Source: Membranipora membranacea (lineage: Eukaryota; Bryozoa; Gymnolaemata; Cheilostomatida; Membraniporidae). From it: a stretch of 64,000 nucleotides of DNA. The notes beneath the pieces are model-generated. The model worked only from the letters and a program-made list of their open reading frames with translations, was not told where the DNA came from and ran no database searches. Made by a program: the position numbers and the translations under genes. Shown piece after piece: positions 44,221-57,200 of the stretch. The stretch spans positions 15,207,501-15,271,500 of the forward strand of contig OU612070.1 of assembly GCA_914767715.1 (NCBI GenBank), read 5' to 3'. The stretch's first letter is position 1. Every line of letters begins with the position of its first letter.

Positions 44221-47200
44221 TCACCTAAAGTTACCATAGTCTGAATACTGCTTCACATATTCTCTCAATGCTTCATAAATGAGCACATACTGGGCCTGTA
44301 AAGGGAAAGGAGTATATTACAGGTTTACTTTTGGGTATGCAATTTGTTTCTGCTTATCAGCCAGCAAGAGAACCTCTGGTTATCATTGGTAATGGTATGC
44401 TGCTAATTCACTGCCTAACAACAGTGTGTGCACATGCTTTACGCCATGGAAATTAAAATGCACTGGTGTCTGAGATGGGAGCTACCAATGAACACTATTA
44501 ACATTTATTCATACAGGTGTATAAGCTAGTATATACACCACCTTCACCAAGTATCGAAATTTTGTGCTCACTTGTTTATCCGCCGGTAAAAAGAAGTTTG
44601 CCATAACAACTTTTTTGTCAAAGTAGTATAACACGGTTGTTAAAGACTTTTCATTGAGACCCTCAAACAACCGCCTCTGTTTACAGTAGTGACAAAAAGT
44701 CACAAATAAGTCTAGTTGACTAAATTACATTTTGGGCTGATGAAGCCTTATTTTACCAAGCAACGGCTACTGATGAGATACCGAAATCATAACTACATGT
44801 GACTTACTCGGGTTGCAAAGAGTTAGACCAAGTCTGGTCTAGTTTGCCTACATTTGGAATTGCGTCCCCCACTGATCAGCTGCAGGGAACAAACCCGAAA
44901 GCAGGCAAATTTGATCAAACTTGATTTAACAAAGTAACATTATATCTACTTACGATATTTGCAATGGTCTGAGGCTGTCTCAATCTTGCGTTCAGAACTG
45001 GACGATGGACATCCACCTGTTGTTCAAGTTTTAGTTTGTCTATGGTGTTGTACAAACATATCATGACACCACACCTTGCGGCCCCATTCCTGTATCGGAA
45101 AAACTTATGATTACGGACTGGAATGCCATCATTTATTTGTTCCTACAGAAGTTCAATAAAATTGGAATAGGTTGAAAGGCTATACAGAGGCCCCCAAATT
45201 TTACTCTAACATCAATAGGTTGCCATGATTATGAGCATGATGTAAGTTTCAATGCCAAGACTTATAGTTTCGCCACAGTCTGTCTGGTGAGAGATACACC
45301 CAAGGCATGCTGGGGGCTGCAACAAATCAACTTTCAAAGCTAATCCTTCAGGACCAATCAACTGGCAGTGAATGGCAATGTTACTTCAGATGTTATGTGT
45401 CACAGCCAAACAGCCCCAGAATTGAGTTATGTCTTATTTGCCGTTGATACCAATATCTTTAGTACAGATAGCCAGCTGATGGCATCTCAACTTCAATTAG
45501 TAATACAATGGTGCATTTCATATAGACTCGTTTTAAATTATGAGAAAACCCATCAAGTTTTATTCAAAGCCCCTAAAAGGCAGTACGATAGCCAAAGCTA
45601 TAATCTGATGATGGGCTCTTCAATTTTGGAAATAAATAGAGAGACAAAGTTTCTTGGTTTAACCATTGATTCAGATATAGATTTTAATTCGCACCTCAAA
45701 GGGTTGGCTAAAAACCTTCATTAAAACCTACTTATGATGAGAGCAGTAAGGCCAATTTTAGATGATAAAACCTTGACTGATATTTACTACACATTTTTCA
45801 TCCCCATCTCATATATAGCATTGAGTTCTGGGGCCATGCTTGTGAAACAAATTTAAAACCCATAAAAAATTTACAAAAAGCTGCTTTGAGAGTCATTGTT
45901 CGCATAAAACCTGGGGAACATGTTTCCACATATTTTGAAAAACTTTAAATTATGCCTTTAAAAATGCTTTTTGAATATAAATTATTAAAATTGCTTTTAA
46001 AAACTTATCCAACGGAAGAAATTTTACAAACTTTTGCCAGAATATAACCATGATACGAGATCAAAAGCCCTAAAAACAATTCAAGCTAACAACACCAGGG
46101 TGGGTGGTCCCTGTTGTACACCGGTGTGAAACTGTACAACAGGTATCTTTTGGAAGATTGGACAGGATCTGGGCACAATCCCATGTCTGGTCTGGCTGAG
46201 CGCCTTTGGGTCTATGCTTGACAGCAGGCGCTGTGCTGACTCGTGCTTCGACTTATCGGCTTGTGTTGGTGTTCTTCTTGGGTGACCATCGGGACAGCCG
46301 TCACTCTAGTCTTCAGACTATCTTGCTGAGCCCTTGATTTTCTTTTTATATACTACTATGCCAAATTTTTTTTTTATTCGATTTAACTAATTTTATAGCA
46401 TAAACAATGAAAAAAGAAGAAGTGTCTTGTACATGCTACTCACAGACAGGTAAAGATGGTGGTACTGCTACCGTTCTTCTGCTCCAACTTCACAATCTGG
46501 TCATGGATGTTGATTAGCTCACTAGCCTGGGGTTCTGACTTTCTGTCCCAAACCTTGCTGGCATCAACTACTCTGACGACATGCTTTGCCTGTATTAGCA
46601 ATAGAACATATCGAGGCAGCAATAACGTTGATAAATGAATCAAACATCACTGACCAAGTATATAGTGATTGTACTTATATAGGCAGTGTCTCAAAAACCT
46701 TACTATGGTTACTTCTCAATATGGCTCTGCTCAATTATGGAGCAATATAATGAACATGTCAAACAATTTTTGTATTCATTTGTAAAAATTGGAGTGGAGT
46801 TAGTCACATTATTTCAGCTGCAAACCTGTCTAGTTGATACTTGAAGAGTTATGGGATCAGCAAGTTCACCAGTCTGCTTTACGTGTGGCCTGGCAATAGT
46901 GAATTCACCAAACACTAGTTCTTCCTTATCCCCATTAGTTGGAAAGAAGGGATCCTAAGAACATACATACTGAATTAGATACAGAATTGTGGTTTCTAAA
47001 TGTTCTTCCAATTGTTTTATGTTATGTCATCAACAAATTTAATGTGGATCACCATCTTCCATCTTTTCAGGAAAACCCGGAAAATGATCTCCGCCTTTCC
47101 GGGTTGTCTAGAAACCGCGAGATCATTATTAGCCCATCTTCTTGTGCTGACTCGCTCACCTCTTCATCGATATTTTCTAGCTGCACAATGATTTTTACTC

Positions 47201-48227
47201 CTTGTTCCACAACCATTGTCCAGAAATCCTCAATCGTACCTTTCATTGGTAACTGTGTGGCGATCAAACGATTTTTCTCTTTGTATGCCTGTAAGTAAAA
47301 GTATCACAATTGTACTAGCCTTGCTTTAATAATTCAGCTTGTAAAACATATATAATATCCTAATATTGTCCTACTGTCACCAACTTTTTATTATTTTATC
47401 CTAAATAATCATGCTTTACTCTCTCATACATATAGTTATCATTGCTGCCATTTATTTTTAAAATCTGAGCTCAACATTTATACATCATTGATATATACAA
47501 CACCTGAAATGCAAAAAGAATTTTCATTTTCACCGCTAGCACACTGATGTGCTCTAAACTCAGTAGTAAGAAAATTCATGTCGATTTTGTGTATTTGTTG
47601 TCTACCAATCAAGATGGAGTTCAAATGCAATTTAAAGCTAACATATGCCATCACACTGAACAACAAGCAATTAAAAGAAAAATACATAACAAATTTGATT
47701 GTTTCTTAACTTTTTAACTTTTTCGCCTATTTGCATGTCTTCGAAATGCCTCTGATCCACACGCAAGTTTATGAAAGCTCATTTGTATGAGAAGAACAAC
47801 TTTGTTGGATCTGATAAGTAAGGCTTAATTTTACACATACATCAAAAAAGATAGCATTGATGTAATCACTGCTTGCTGATCTGTTGATATAAACTCTGTG
47901 TCCATCAGCTGTAACATGAATAATTCTCGATTAACATGCTAGAGTATGACAGTTCAATAATAATAATCATTCCGCAAAACTGTATGATAAATTATGTATG
48001 GAGCTGCCTTGTCTCAAAGGCCCCTTTTTTGTATTGTTTTTGAAACAAAACAAAACAAAAAAGTGGCCGTCGATAAAAGGCTAGTCATTTTTTTGTACCA
48101 GTATTAGCTCCTTGTGTATGGTTCATATACCTGCCAAGATTTCCGCGAATCTGTTCTTATCACGATTTGCTGACAGCTTTGTTTTGCTGTACTGTAATTG
48201 AACAGAGTCGACTCTTCTCTGGAGCAG
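44221..48227 (-). CDS. RPTP copy 2: second PTP domain D2, probably inactive
   Basis: Seven exons. The P-loop reads TCLNGAARCG, keeping Cys and Arg but lacking the preceding His, and the WPD loop is replaced as in copy 1. Several surface changes separate it from copy 1 (for example [18 protein letters not shown] against [18 protein letters not shown]). The first intron of this block holds a LINE fragment at 45.4 kb. Confidence 0.82.
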
Positions 48228-51200
48228 CTGCATTACCAAACAAGTTAATGTTATTTGGGAAAAGTACATTGTATATCAACAACAGTATGTCTACAGAGAT
48301 ATAGAGTCTGGTCATAGGTTCAAACGATATGGTTACAAAAAGCAACATATGTACATTTACATCATTGAATTGTACTATTCTTAGAATAGCATTTTCAACT
48401 CACCATTCTCCAATCAGGGAGCTGTATTTTCCAATAGACATTCTCACAATTTTCATTTGACATCGAGCTCAGTCCCTAGTAGCTTTTTGGAGTTTGCGCA
48501 ATGTTGGATTATTAAAAAAATCAATTTTCTGTGAGCAACAATTTGTATAAACTAGTGTCTTTTTCTTTTATTTGGTTGTTATTTTGAACATAACAACTTT
48601 TTTTTATGCCTGTCTTGATAATATAAGACAATAAAACACTATGAGACAAATCCATAAATCAATGAATATTTTATTAGAGACTGCATTATATCCGGAAGAA
48701 TGCATCTTGTTGTAATGGTTTTAGTCAGGTGACTGTCACGTGGTCATACAGTAAAGATGGCACCCACTACTAGGGACAGCCAATCACATAGCAAATTACA
48801 TAGACATCTATAAACTTAAATTATTAGAGGATTGAGGAGTTCATAAAATCAAGTAAGTATTCCTAAATTAAGTGATTACTGTTTATAAGGCTATGAGTGA
48901 GCTGCTGTTCCAGGATTGAGTTCAGTGATTTACATCAATTGTTTCAAATCAATATAATATGACAACTATGACGGCAATGGCCTTGTTTCAATTTCATCAA
49001 GATGTCATAGAATCTCATCTTCACTCCTTCTGAAATGTAATTACACTTTTTGTATGAGTACGGATTTAGAAATAATATATACAAATTTTACTTTTTTCAC
49101 AGTTACTCAGGAGATCTTAGTAGATTTAAGTACAGCTTTCAATACACCCGCTTATGACAATTTTTTAAAATGAAATTACCATAGAGTTATTATATACTCT
49201 AGAGTGGACAATGCAGTGCTAAAAACGTCCTACTTAATTATTGCAAAATCCATGACACAGCGCAATCTGGTTGTGCATGGCTAGTGACTGTATCATATAA
49301 CTTATCATTGAGATTACACATTATGGGCATAGGAATTTAGATTTTTAGAGCGCTTACAGCCATGTTTTTGGAAAAATTTTCATGTGACACCATGTGGATC
49401 ACTTGCAGGTATCTTCACTTTCAATTCCATGACGCAACGAAATCTGGTTGTGGGTGGATAGTGCATGAATCATTGACTTTATCATTGAAAATATTAGAAT
49501 TGGACATACAAATTTAGTTTATGGAGCATTTGTAGCCATTTTTTTAGCGAATTTCACATGTAACACCATTAACATCCCATAGGGTATTTTCTCAACCAGT
49601 CAGTATAAAATTTTTTTCCTATGCTCCCAATAAAATAAGCCTAATATCAACCGCAAACCCGTGAGCTTAAATCCCAATGACAGGGCTAGCTGGTTCCTGC
49701 CACTTGCCAAGCATTTAACTGTGTCCTGTCTCTCAAACTTATATGTTGCACACTCAGCCGGTTTACTTTATCTGTTCAATTCCAGCTATTTGTGATAACA
49801 TGGAGTACAAGTAGCCTATGGAAAAGTGATTGGAGGTGAAAAGGTTTGCAGCTTGCCTTTTTCGTTTTTAGAGCACTACTAGCAATATTTTTGTAAAACT
49901 TTTCATGTCACACTATAAGATGACTTGCAAGTGATTTCTTTAGCAGTCAGGGGACAAAAAGATTTGTGTTATCCCCATTAAACACCAAAATATCAACCGC
50001 AAACATATCATCGCGATAAACTCATAATTACCTGGCTAGCCGGATTTTGCCACTGCCACTTGGTTGCCAGTTTAACTGGGTCCTGTCTCTCTAACTCAAA
50101 TGTTACACAGTCACTGAGTTCATTTTATCTGTCCAGTATTATGACTTCCAATTATACAACGTGTACAAAACTTTTCAGGTTTTGGTTTGGCTATATCATT
50201 TAAAGCTCTTAATTCCCTCTCCGGGGTGGCCACTCGTTTTTGGATAGCCGAAACTATTCAAGTCAACACAGCAGGTTAAATAAATCAATGCATAAACCTT
50301 TCTGCTGAGTCGCTGAATATCAAGAAACATCGAATGGTCAACTCAAGAATCATACTTGTCCAGCTTGACTCTAGATTTTCTTAAATTCCCTCACTCAGTC
50401 TTTAAAATTGTATGAAAAGGGCAGTCAGTAATCAGTTGCTACACATTATGGATAACACCATAATATTTCGTCTTTGCAACTTCAATCTTCAGTTGAGAAG
50501 AGTACGGAGGGCGCAATTATAGACTTTATTAATATTTCATCTTTAGGTACTAATAGTATACAATGTGAATTAAAATGTTTTAACCAATGTTATATATATC
50601 ATCGGCCAAATATTTCTATTTGCACTCACCTTTGCATTCTACCAACTTCCAGAAAATTCTACCCGCAAGACTGATATTAACATGACTATATTAGAACTGA
50701 GGAAGCCGATATAATTTCACTCTCTCACCGATGTGACATTTTTAAGTTTACAGATATTTCTGATTTCTCACCATACTCAAAATAAGAGATCATTTGGTAC
50801 AGGGGGGGGGGGGGGGGGGGGGGTGTGAAGCAATTTTCTCTGATGGTTGTTTATTTGTAAATGAACACATCAGCATCATATACAATAATTTTTTTTACAC
50901 TTTATGATAGTTCAGTAATGTTTGAAATATAATGTTGAAATGTTGAAGTATATAGGTGTGATACACATTTTATCTAAGCTTTTGAGCAACAGTGAAGTAG
51001 AAACAACCTTGTTAATTGGTAACTCCTTTGAAACGACCGGAGTTAGAATTTCTAAGACATTTGAGTCTCCATCTGAAATGGATTGATGCTATGAAAATAA
51101 AAGTCTTGCACTCAGAAAGTGAGCTGATGAGCACTGGGGGCTTGTAGCATCATCACATTTAACTTGCAGTGATTTTAGCACCAATCTACTTTGACATACC

Positions 51201-54200
51201 AAGCAAAAAACTTAATATAATACACCAAATAAAGCAATGATATCTGAAGAGCAAATCTGAATCTCGAAATTATGTACATTGTGACTGCAAATGAGGCAAG
51301 TGGCAAACTTTTACACCTCCGATCACTTTGACAGTCAGCTTGTACTTCATTTAATCAAAAATAAAATAAGCCCTTCGAGTGTGTAGCATATGATGTAAGT
51401 AAGAGAGACAGGACACATCTAATATGGATGGCTAGTGGCGGTGAAAAAAATCGAGCTAGCCTTTCAGTTTCTATTTCATCGCAATGACGTGTTCGCGGTT
51501 GAGATTCTGGCTTATTTCAATGGAAAAACATAGAAACATTTCCACTGGCTGCGAGTGAAAATACCTGCGAGTGATCCACAAAGTGTCATATGAAAGTTTT
51601 TATCAAAAAAATGGCCATAAGCGTTCTTAAAATCTGAATTTCCATGCCCGATACCTATATTCTCAATGATAAGTTATATGATACAGGCACTAGCCATGCA
51701 CAACCAGATTGCGTCGCGTCATAGATTTCGCAATAATTTAGTAGGACAAAACTGATGCTATTTTTGTACATATTGTCCACTCTAGAGTATATAATAACTC
51801 TATGGAAACTACTCCGACAATTATAATTCAGATACAGTGCCTGTCTTCCACCCGAGTCATACTTTTGTAACAGGATTCAACTTGTGAAAACCAATGACCA
51901 TATAGTTCTCTTGATCTTATTAGCTGATATTGTCATTGGGGCTGCTGAGTCGTGGACCAACTGTGTCAAACAATCGCTCTCATTGTATAAGTTAGCTCAA
52001 CAATGGCACCAAATATTTCATTCCACAATATAACATGAAAAACATCTGACATTGTAGGCCAATGTCGACTACTTCCAAATGTTGGACTGAGTTCCTACCT
52101 CGTATTCTTGCTGGATGCTACTTTCATATTTCATCTCATCAAAGTCACTCAAAAGTGAAGCCAACCTATCAGGAGAGTAGGCAAAATCCTTCGTAGAGTG
52201 AAACTCACAAACTGCAGTGTACAGAAAGCGGTACTGGGCCTAAAATGGAAAGGGTATAGTAGCCGTTAACTCCTTGTCATAGTTTTGCAAACAGTGTATT
52301 CAGAGAAGTTCGGATACATATTCCCAATACATCCCAAACTCATGCTGATGCACAAGCAGACCAGCTATTAGCCAAGCTGGCTTACCAGCCTAATATTTTA
52401 ACTACCTGAAATTTGAGTACACATTATTGTATCATCAACATCAAAATGTTACATGCATGAACCAAGTAGACACAGCATTTAAGCACACAAAACATACCAC
52501 AGTTTGAATCATTTGAGGTCGCCTTATTCTCATTTTCTCTACACACTCATAAAACTGTAGTCTATTCTCATCAGCCGCTTGCTTCACCAGATAATCCATA
52601 GCTATGAATGTTCCAGTTCTCCCTACCCCAGAACTTCAAAAAGATAGCGAAATTGGCTGATGGATGATAGCAGACGTTAATTATTACCAACCTTGAAACA
52701 CTAGTTTTAGCTAGGTCCAAGGGGTTCAAATAAAATGCGGGTTAGTGGCATTATAAGTGTTTGAAAATATGATCCCACATTGCAGCCGTCTGAGCTCTTT
52801 GACCAGTTTTTAGCATTCACCTTTTTTTTTTTCTATGCACTAGGTCTTATTTGACCGCCCTATTTAACGGGCCCCCTTAAGCTCAGGTGGCTTGTGTGGG
52901 GTAGAACCCTATACCCTTGCCCGCCGTTGCCGGCTACTCTTTTTTCGAAGAGGCAGAGGGGGATCTTTATACTGCATGCAAGCACACAGTAGACCTCCTG
53001 TATTTATGGTCCTGATCCGAACAGACCTGGCTAGGATGAATGGCTTGCCAGTACCAAATCAGAAATGACAGCCGGCGCCGGGAATCGAACCTGGATCATA
53101 AGATCACAAGTCCATACCCTTAACCGTCAGACCACTCCTGACTCCTTTACATTTTGTCTAGGCCATGAATAGGTCTTAGACCTAAGAGAAGCACGAGTTG
53201 TAGGGTTTCTTGCAAAGAGCAGGATTTGGTGTCCAATTTATCCCCATTTGTCAAAGGGACTTTATAATGTTATACAGGACTGTCACTAGAAAGGAAGAAA
53301 TGAAGAAATTACTCTGAAAATAGAATAACACCTCATTCAAGTTTTGTAAACCTTTACTCATGAATGTTACCTGCAGTGTACCACCAATGGGGTAGTATAT
53401 CTTGAGATGCTCATCTGGATTCTGTTATAGAAGGCTATGTATCCTCCAGTGTCCTGTGGCACTCCATAATCTGGCCAGGACAAGAAATAGAAATGCTTTG
53501 TATTTCGTGTCTCGCCATCCTGAAAACATATAAACAAAGGCTAAATTGATTGACTGGAAAACAATTTAAATACATTCTATGATGAGTAAGAGAGTCTGTA
53601 ACGGAATAATCAACGGGGAGAACAGTTTTTTCACCATGAATTGACAATCGATGCTGTAAGATACTCTTGAATTATTGTTGTTGGCAGTTTTCCGGTTTTA
53701 TTCAGACATAATCTAAATGGCAGAACCTAGCAGCAAGCTGCCAGGCAAAATCCAAATTGCGACTACTCCATACAGGAACAGGGGTACCTGTATGCCACAA
53801 TGCTACCAAAATTTTATTCGAGGATTAATCTTTTTCATAGAGGCTTATTTGCAATTCTATCTACCTTGAAGAAACAAACAAGAACATGAAAATGAGAGGG
53901 TATCATCTAGATTGTTTTCAGAACAGGATGTTCAAAGAATAAATATAATTGTGATAAGACAAACCGTTTTCCACCAAGGAAAGTTACGAAGTTTTTCAAA
54001 TGGCATATAACTTTGGTCACTGAATTTTACATGAAAAGATTTTTTATATCACAATTGGATCATATTATATTATAGCAATTAATTGGATGAAAGTACTGAA
54101 AAGCTATTTTTTTTCTTGATTTAAACACAAAATTACTCTTATTTTCTGTTTTAAGCCATCAGATCCTTTTCATTGTCATTACCTTGGTATATTGAAGAGT

Positions 54201-57200
54201 TCTGACAGTATAATCAGCCCATTCCTCACAATTTGTGACGCTGACTGTGATGGCACCAAAAGTCAGCGGTGTATTCTCTTCATCAGGCCAGTACTGATAG
54301 CATTTCATCTGCAAGAACAAAATTTATGCTTTGTCTTCTGAATTCAGCAGAATTTATTTGATAATCTACCATTTTGGATTCTTTTGCAACTCGACCATTT
54401 TGTCCAGTTATTTGAGGTAAACTATTAAAATCTGTTACCTCCTTGCATACAAATTGGAATATGAGCAAAGTGCAATCACATGTCTCTATTAGCACACAAA
54501 ACACCCACCGTTGGCAGGAGACATCTGCCGCATGAAAGCATAAAACAGCAGATTGATCATGAAATAAGCAACTTACCCTTGTTAGCTCAAACGTCTTTGT
54601 CACCATTACTATACCGCTTGGGTTCTGTTCCCAAATCATCAACCAAAAGTCATCTACAGTATTTTCAGCTGGTCCTACAAAGAGATGAAATGAAAAGCTG
54701 CCATTAGAAACATGTATACTGTTTATATATAAAGCAAATCTTCAAATTAGTTCAGAACTAAGCCGATTTTAAAAGGTCCTATCAATGTCATCGTGCTCAA
54801 AGAGTCAATTACCATTTTCAGCCATAAAGAGATTTACCTGAGAATATTTCTCTGATGTAATGTCTAATTTTATTACAACAAATCAAAAACTACCCACCCA
54901 TGGCTGCAACGTATCCTGGGTTTTTCTTGTAGCCCTGTAACAAGGAAAAAATATGCATTGCGAATTGTCGCATTTTTACATTTTCTATTTCATTTTATAA
55001 TGTGTAAAACAAGAACAAAATTAAATAAATCAGATTAAATGAGCTGTTAGACTTGAATGTGAAAATGTGCATCTAAAAAAGTAGGGGTTTCATAAATCAA
55101 ACATGAGTAAGGATTAAAGGCAGTTTTTAATTTCAAAAGGGCATTCTTATTGCATAAGATCTAAGTTGACTCATACAATCAACACCTTACCGCTATATGT
55201 GAAGCATTGATGTAATCTGTTCCCTTGTCATTTTTGCTCAGTTTTACTCTGAAATCATCACCTGAAGATAAACAATAATACTTCTGACTTCTTTAACTAT
55301 ACATTGAACTCAACATACAGACTTATTTTCTGCCTGGGGGAAAATTTTATTGTGATTCTTCTGATGTTACTTGGAGAGTTGGTGATATTGTTACCATCAT
55401 CCTATTTCATCAGCAACATCACATCTGAGAAGTTGTTTTTTTTCAGCAAGGATGTCCACAAACATCATGGTTGATAAAAGTCAAGTTGTCTTATCACACC
55501 CAAAGCATGGGCATCAAAATACCAGTTGCCTTAGGGGCTAGGCCGCAATATCTGCGCCAGGTTGCTCGCTGTTTGCAGGCAGGTCGGAGCACACCTTGGG
55601 GCACACCAAACCCAGTAGACGATGGACTGCATTGGGAGTCGAATCCATGACCTCTTAACTGACCAACAAACCAACTGAGCCATCTCCTATTCCTCATAGT
55701 CAATAAAATATGTACCTGCATTAAATCATACCTGGATACAGCTCCTTGTATCTACTCTTCCCATGATTTATTGGCAGCAGTGCAACTGATCGGTTTGGCA
55801 AGGGCAAGCTGTCCAGGGCCTAGTTTTGAATAAAAGATAGGAAAATTTACAACCTAATGGGAACGGCAATAAATAACGAACTTTTTACCTGCCTACTTAC
55901 AGCACGACTCTTAGATCATCAGTGGCTTTTTTTGTATTCTGCTATAAAGAAACATTGTAAATTAAGAGTAATATATGTTAAAAAGAAAGCAAACCACCAC
56001 ACTACCACACATGCCCCGGTTAACAGAGGTTAGGTTCTCTCCTAAAGACAATTGGTACTTGAGACAAAACTTTTGGTGGTTTTAAAGTTAGAAGACTGAA
56101 CAAACCACACAACATTGCTCACCTCAAACTGCTCATCAATTTTGTTTGCTTCATTTTGTATGAACGAAGCAAGCGACCCAGGATCGATACCATCCGTCCT
56201 TAAACTCCTATTGTTCTCATATGGGTCAGAGTCGTGGCCTTTCACTGACAATGGTTTGACAGGGACAACTGAAATTATGGAACAGGAAAAAACTAGTAAA
56301 ATAAACCCTGTCATATCATCCTTCATAGCATTTGCTTAGGAACTGTGCTTGCAATTCAAAACAGGTTAGTTAACATTGACAAGACAGCTGTAGTGAATAC
56401 TTAAGAATTAGGTGACAAAAGAGACAGTGGAGACAGTGGAGGTAATCTGTTTCAATCAATGTGAGGGTGGTAGCACAAGTTTCTCGACGAAATAATTTAG
56501 AACATGACTTACATATTAAATCAGATAGAATGGATATACTGGTTTCAAACAGAGTATTGCAGAGACGAAAACTTTACAATTGACACAACGAATAGCAGGA
56601 ATACAAATACATACCAGGCCTTTTAGCTGCCGGCTGTAAGTTTTGCGTTTGCGGTCCTTGAGGAGATTCTGCTGCCGTAGCACTTCCGCTCAGCTCCAGC
56701 TGTTCGGTTGATTTACTATTTTCCGCATTTCTTTGCCTTCAATACAATATAATTTACAGGATTTTAAACACAGGATCTGGTCAGATGGAACATCACAGTG
56801 ACAAAGACTTGCGATAACCAAAATCACATCCATTGAGCAATCCTATTCAGCAAGCATATTTTACCAATGACCAAAAAAAGCTCAATAATATGCACAAAGT
56901 TGTGGAAACACAGATGGTTGATTATATCCAATCAAAAAAATTAATTAGTTCCAATATATAACAAGCCCGACCTTTTTTTTCCTGATTGGAGACATATAGT
57001 CTTGGAGACAGAGAACTGTAATAGATATGTTGACTGATTATATAAATTAAAAATGTGATCTCACCGTCTTCTCAATATGATGACTAGGATAATCCCTATG
57101 ACTGCAACTATAACTGCAGCCACCACAGGGGCAGCAATATGTTCTGGAGGTGTACCATTGCTATGGTCCTGATCAGGATTAGTTGGCTCAGTAATTGGTG

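Noticed and set aside
53078-53147. A true tRNA gene on the minus strand
   Set aside because: The B box is perfect but the acceptor ends do not pair well, and the sequence continues into a body with a poly(A) end that is absent from copy 1, which is a SINE.
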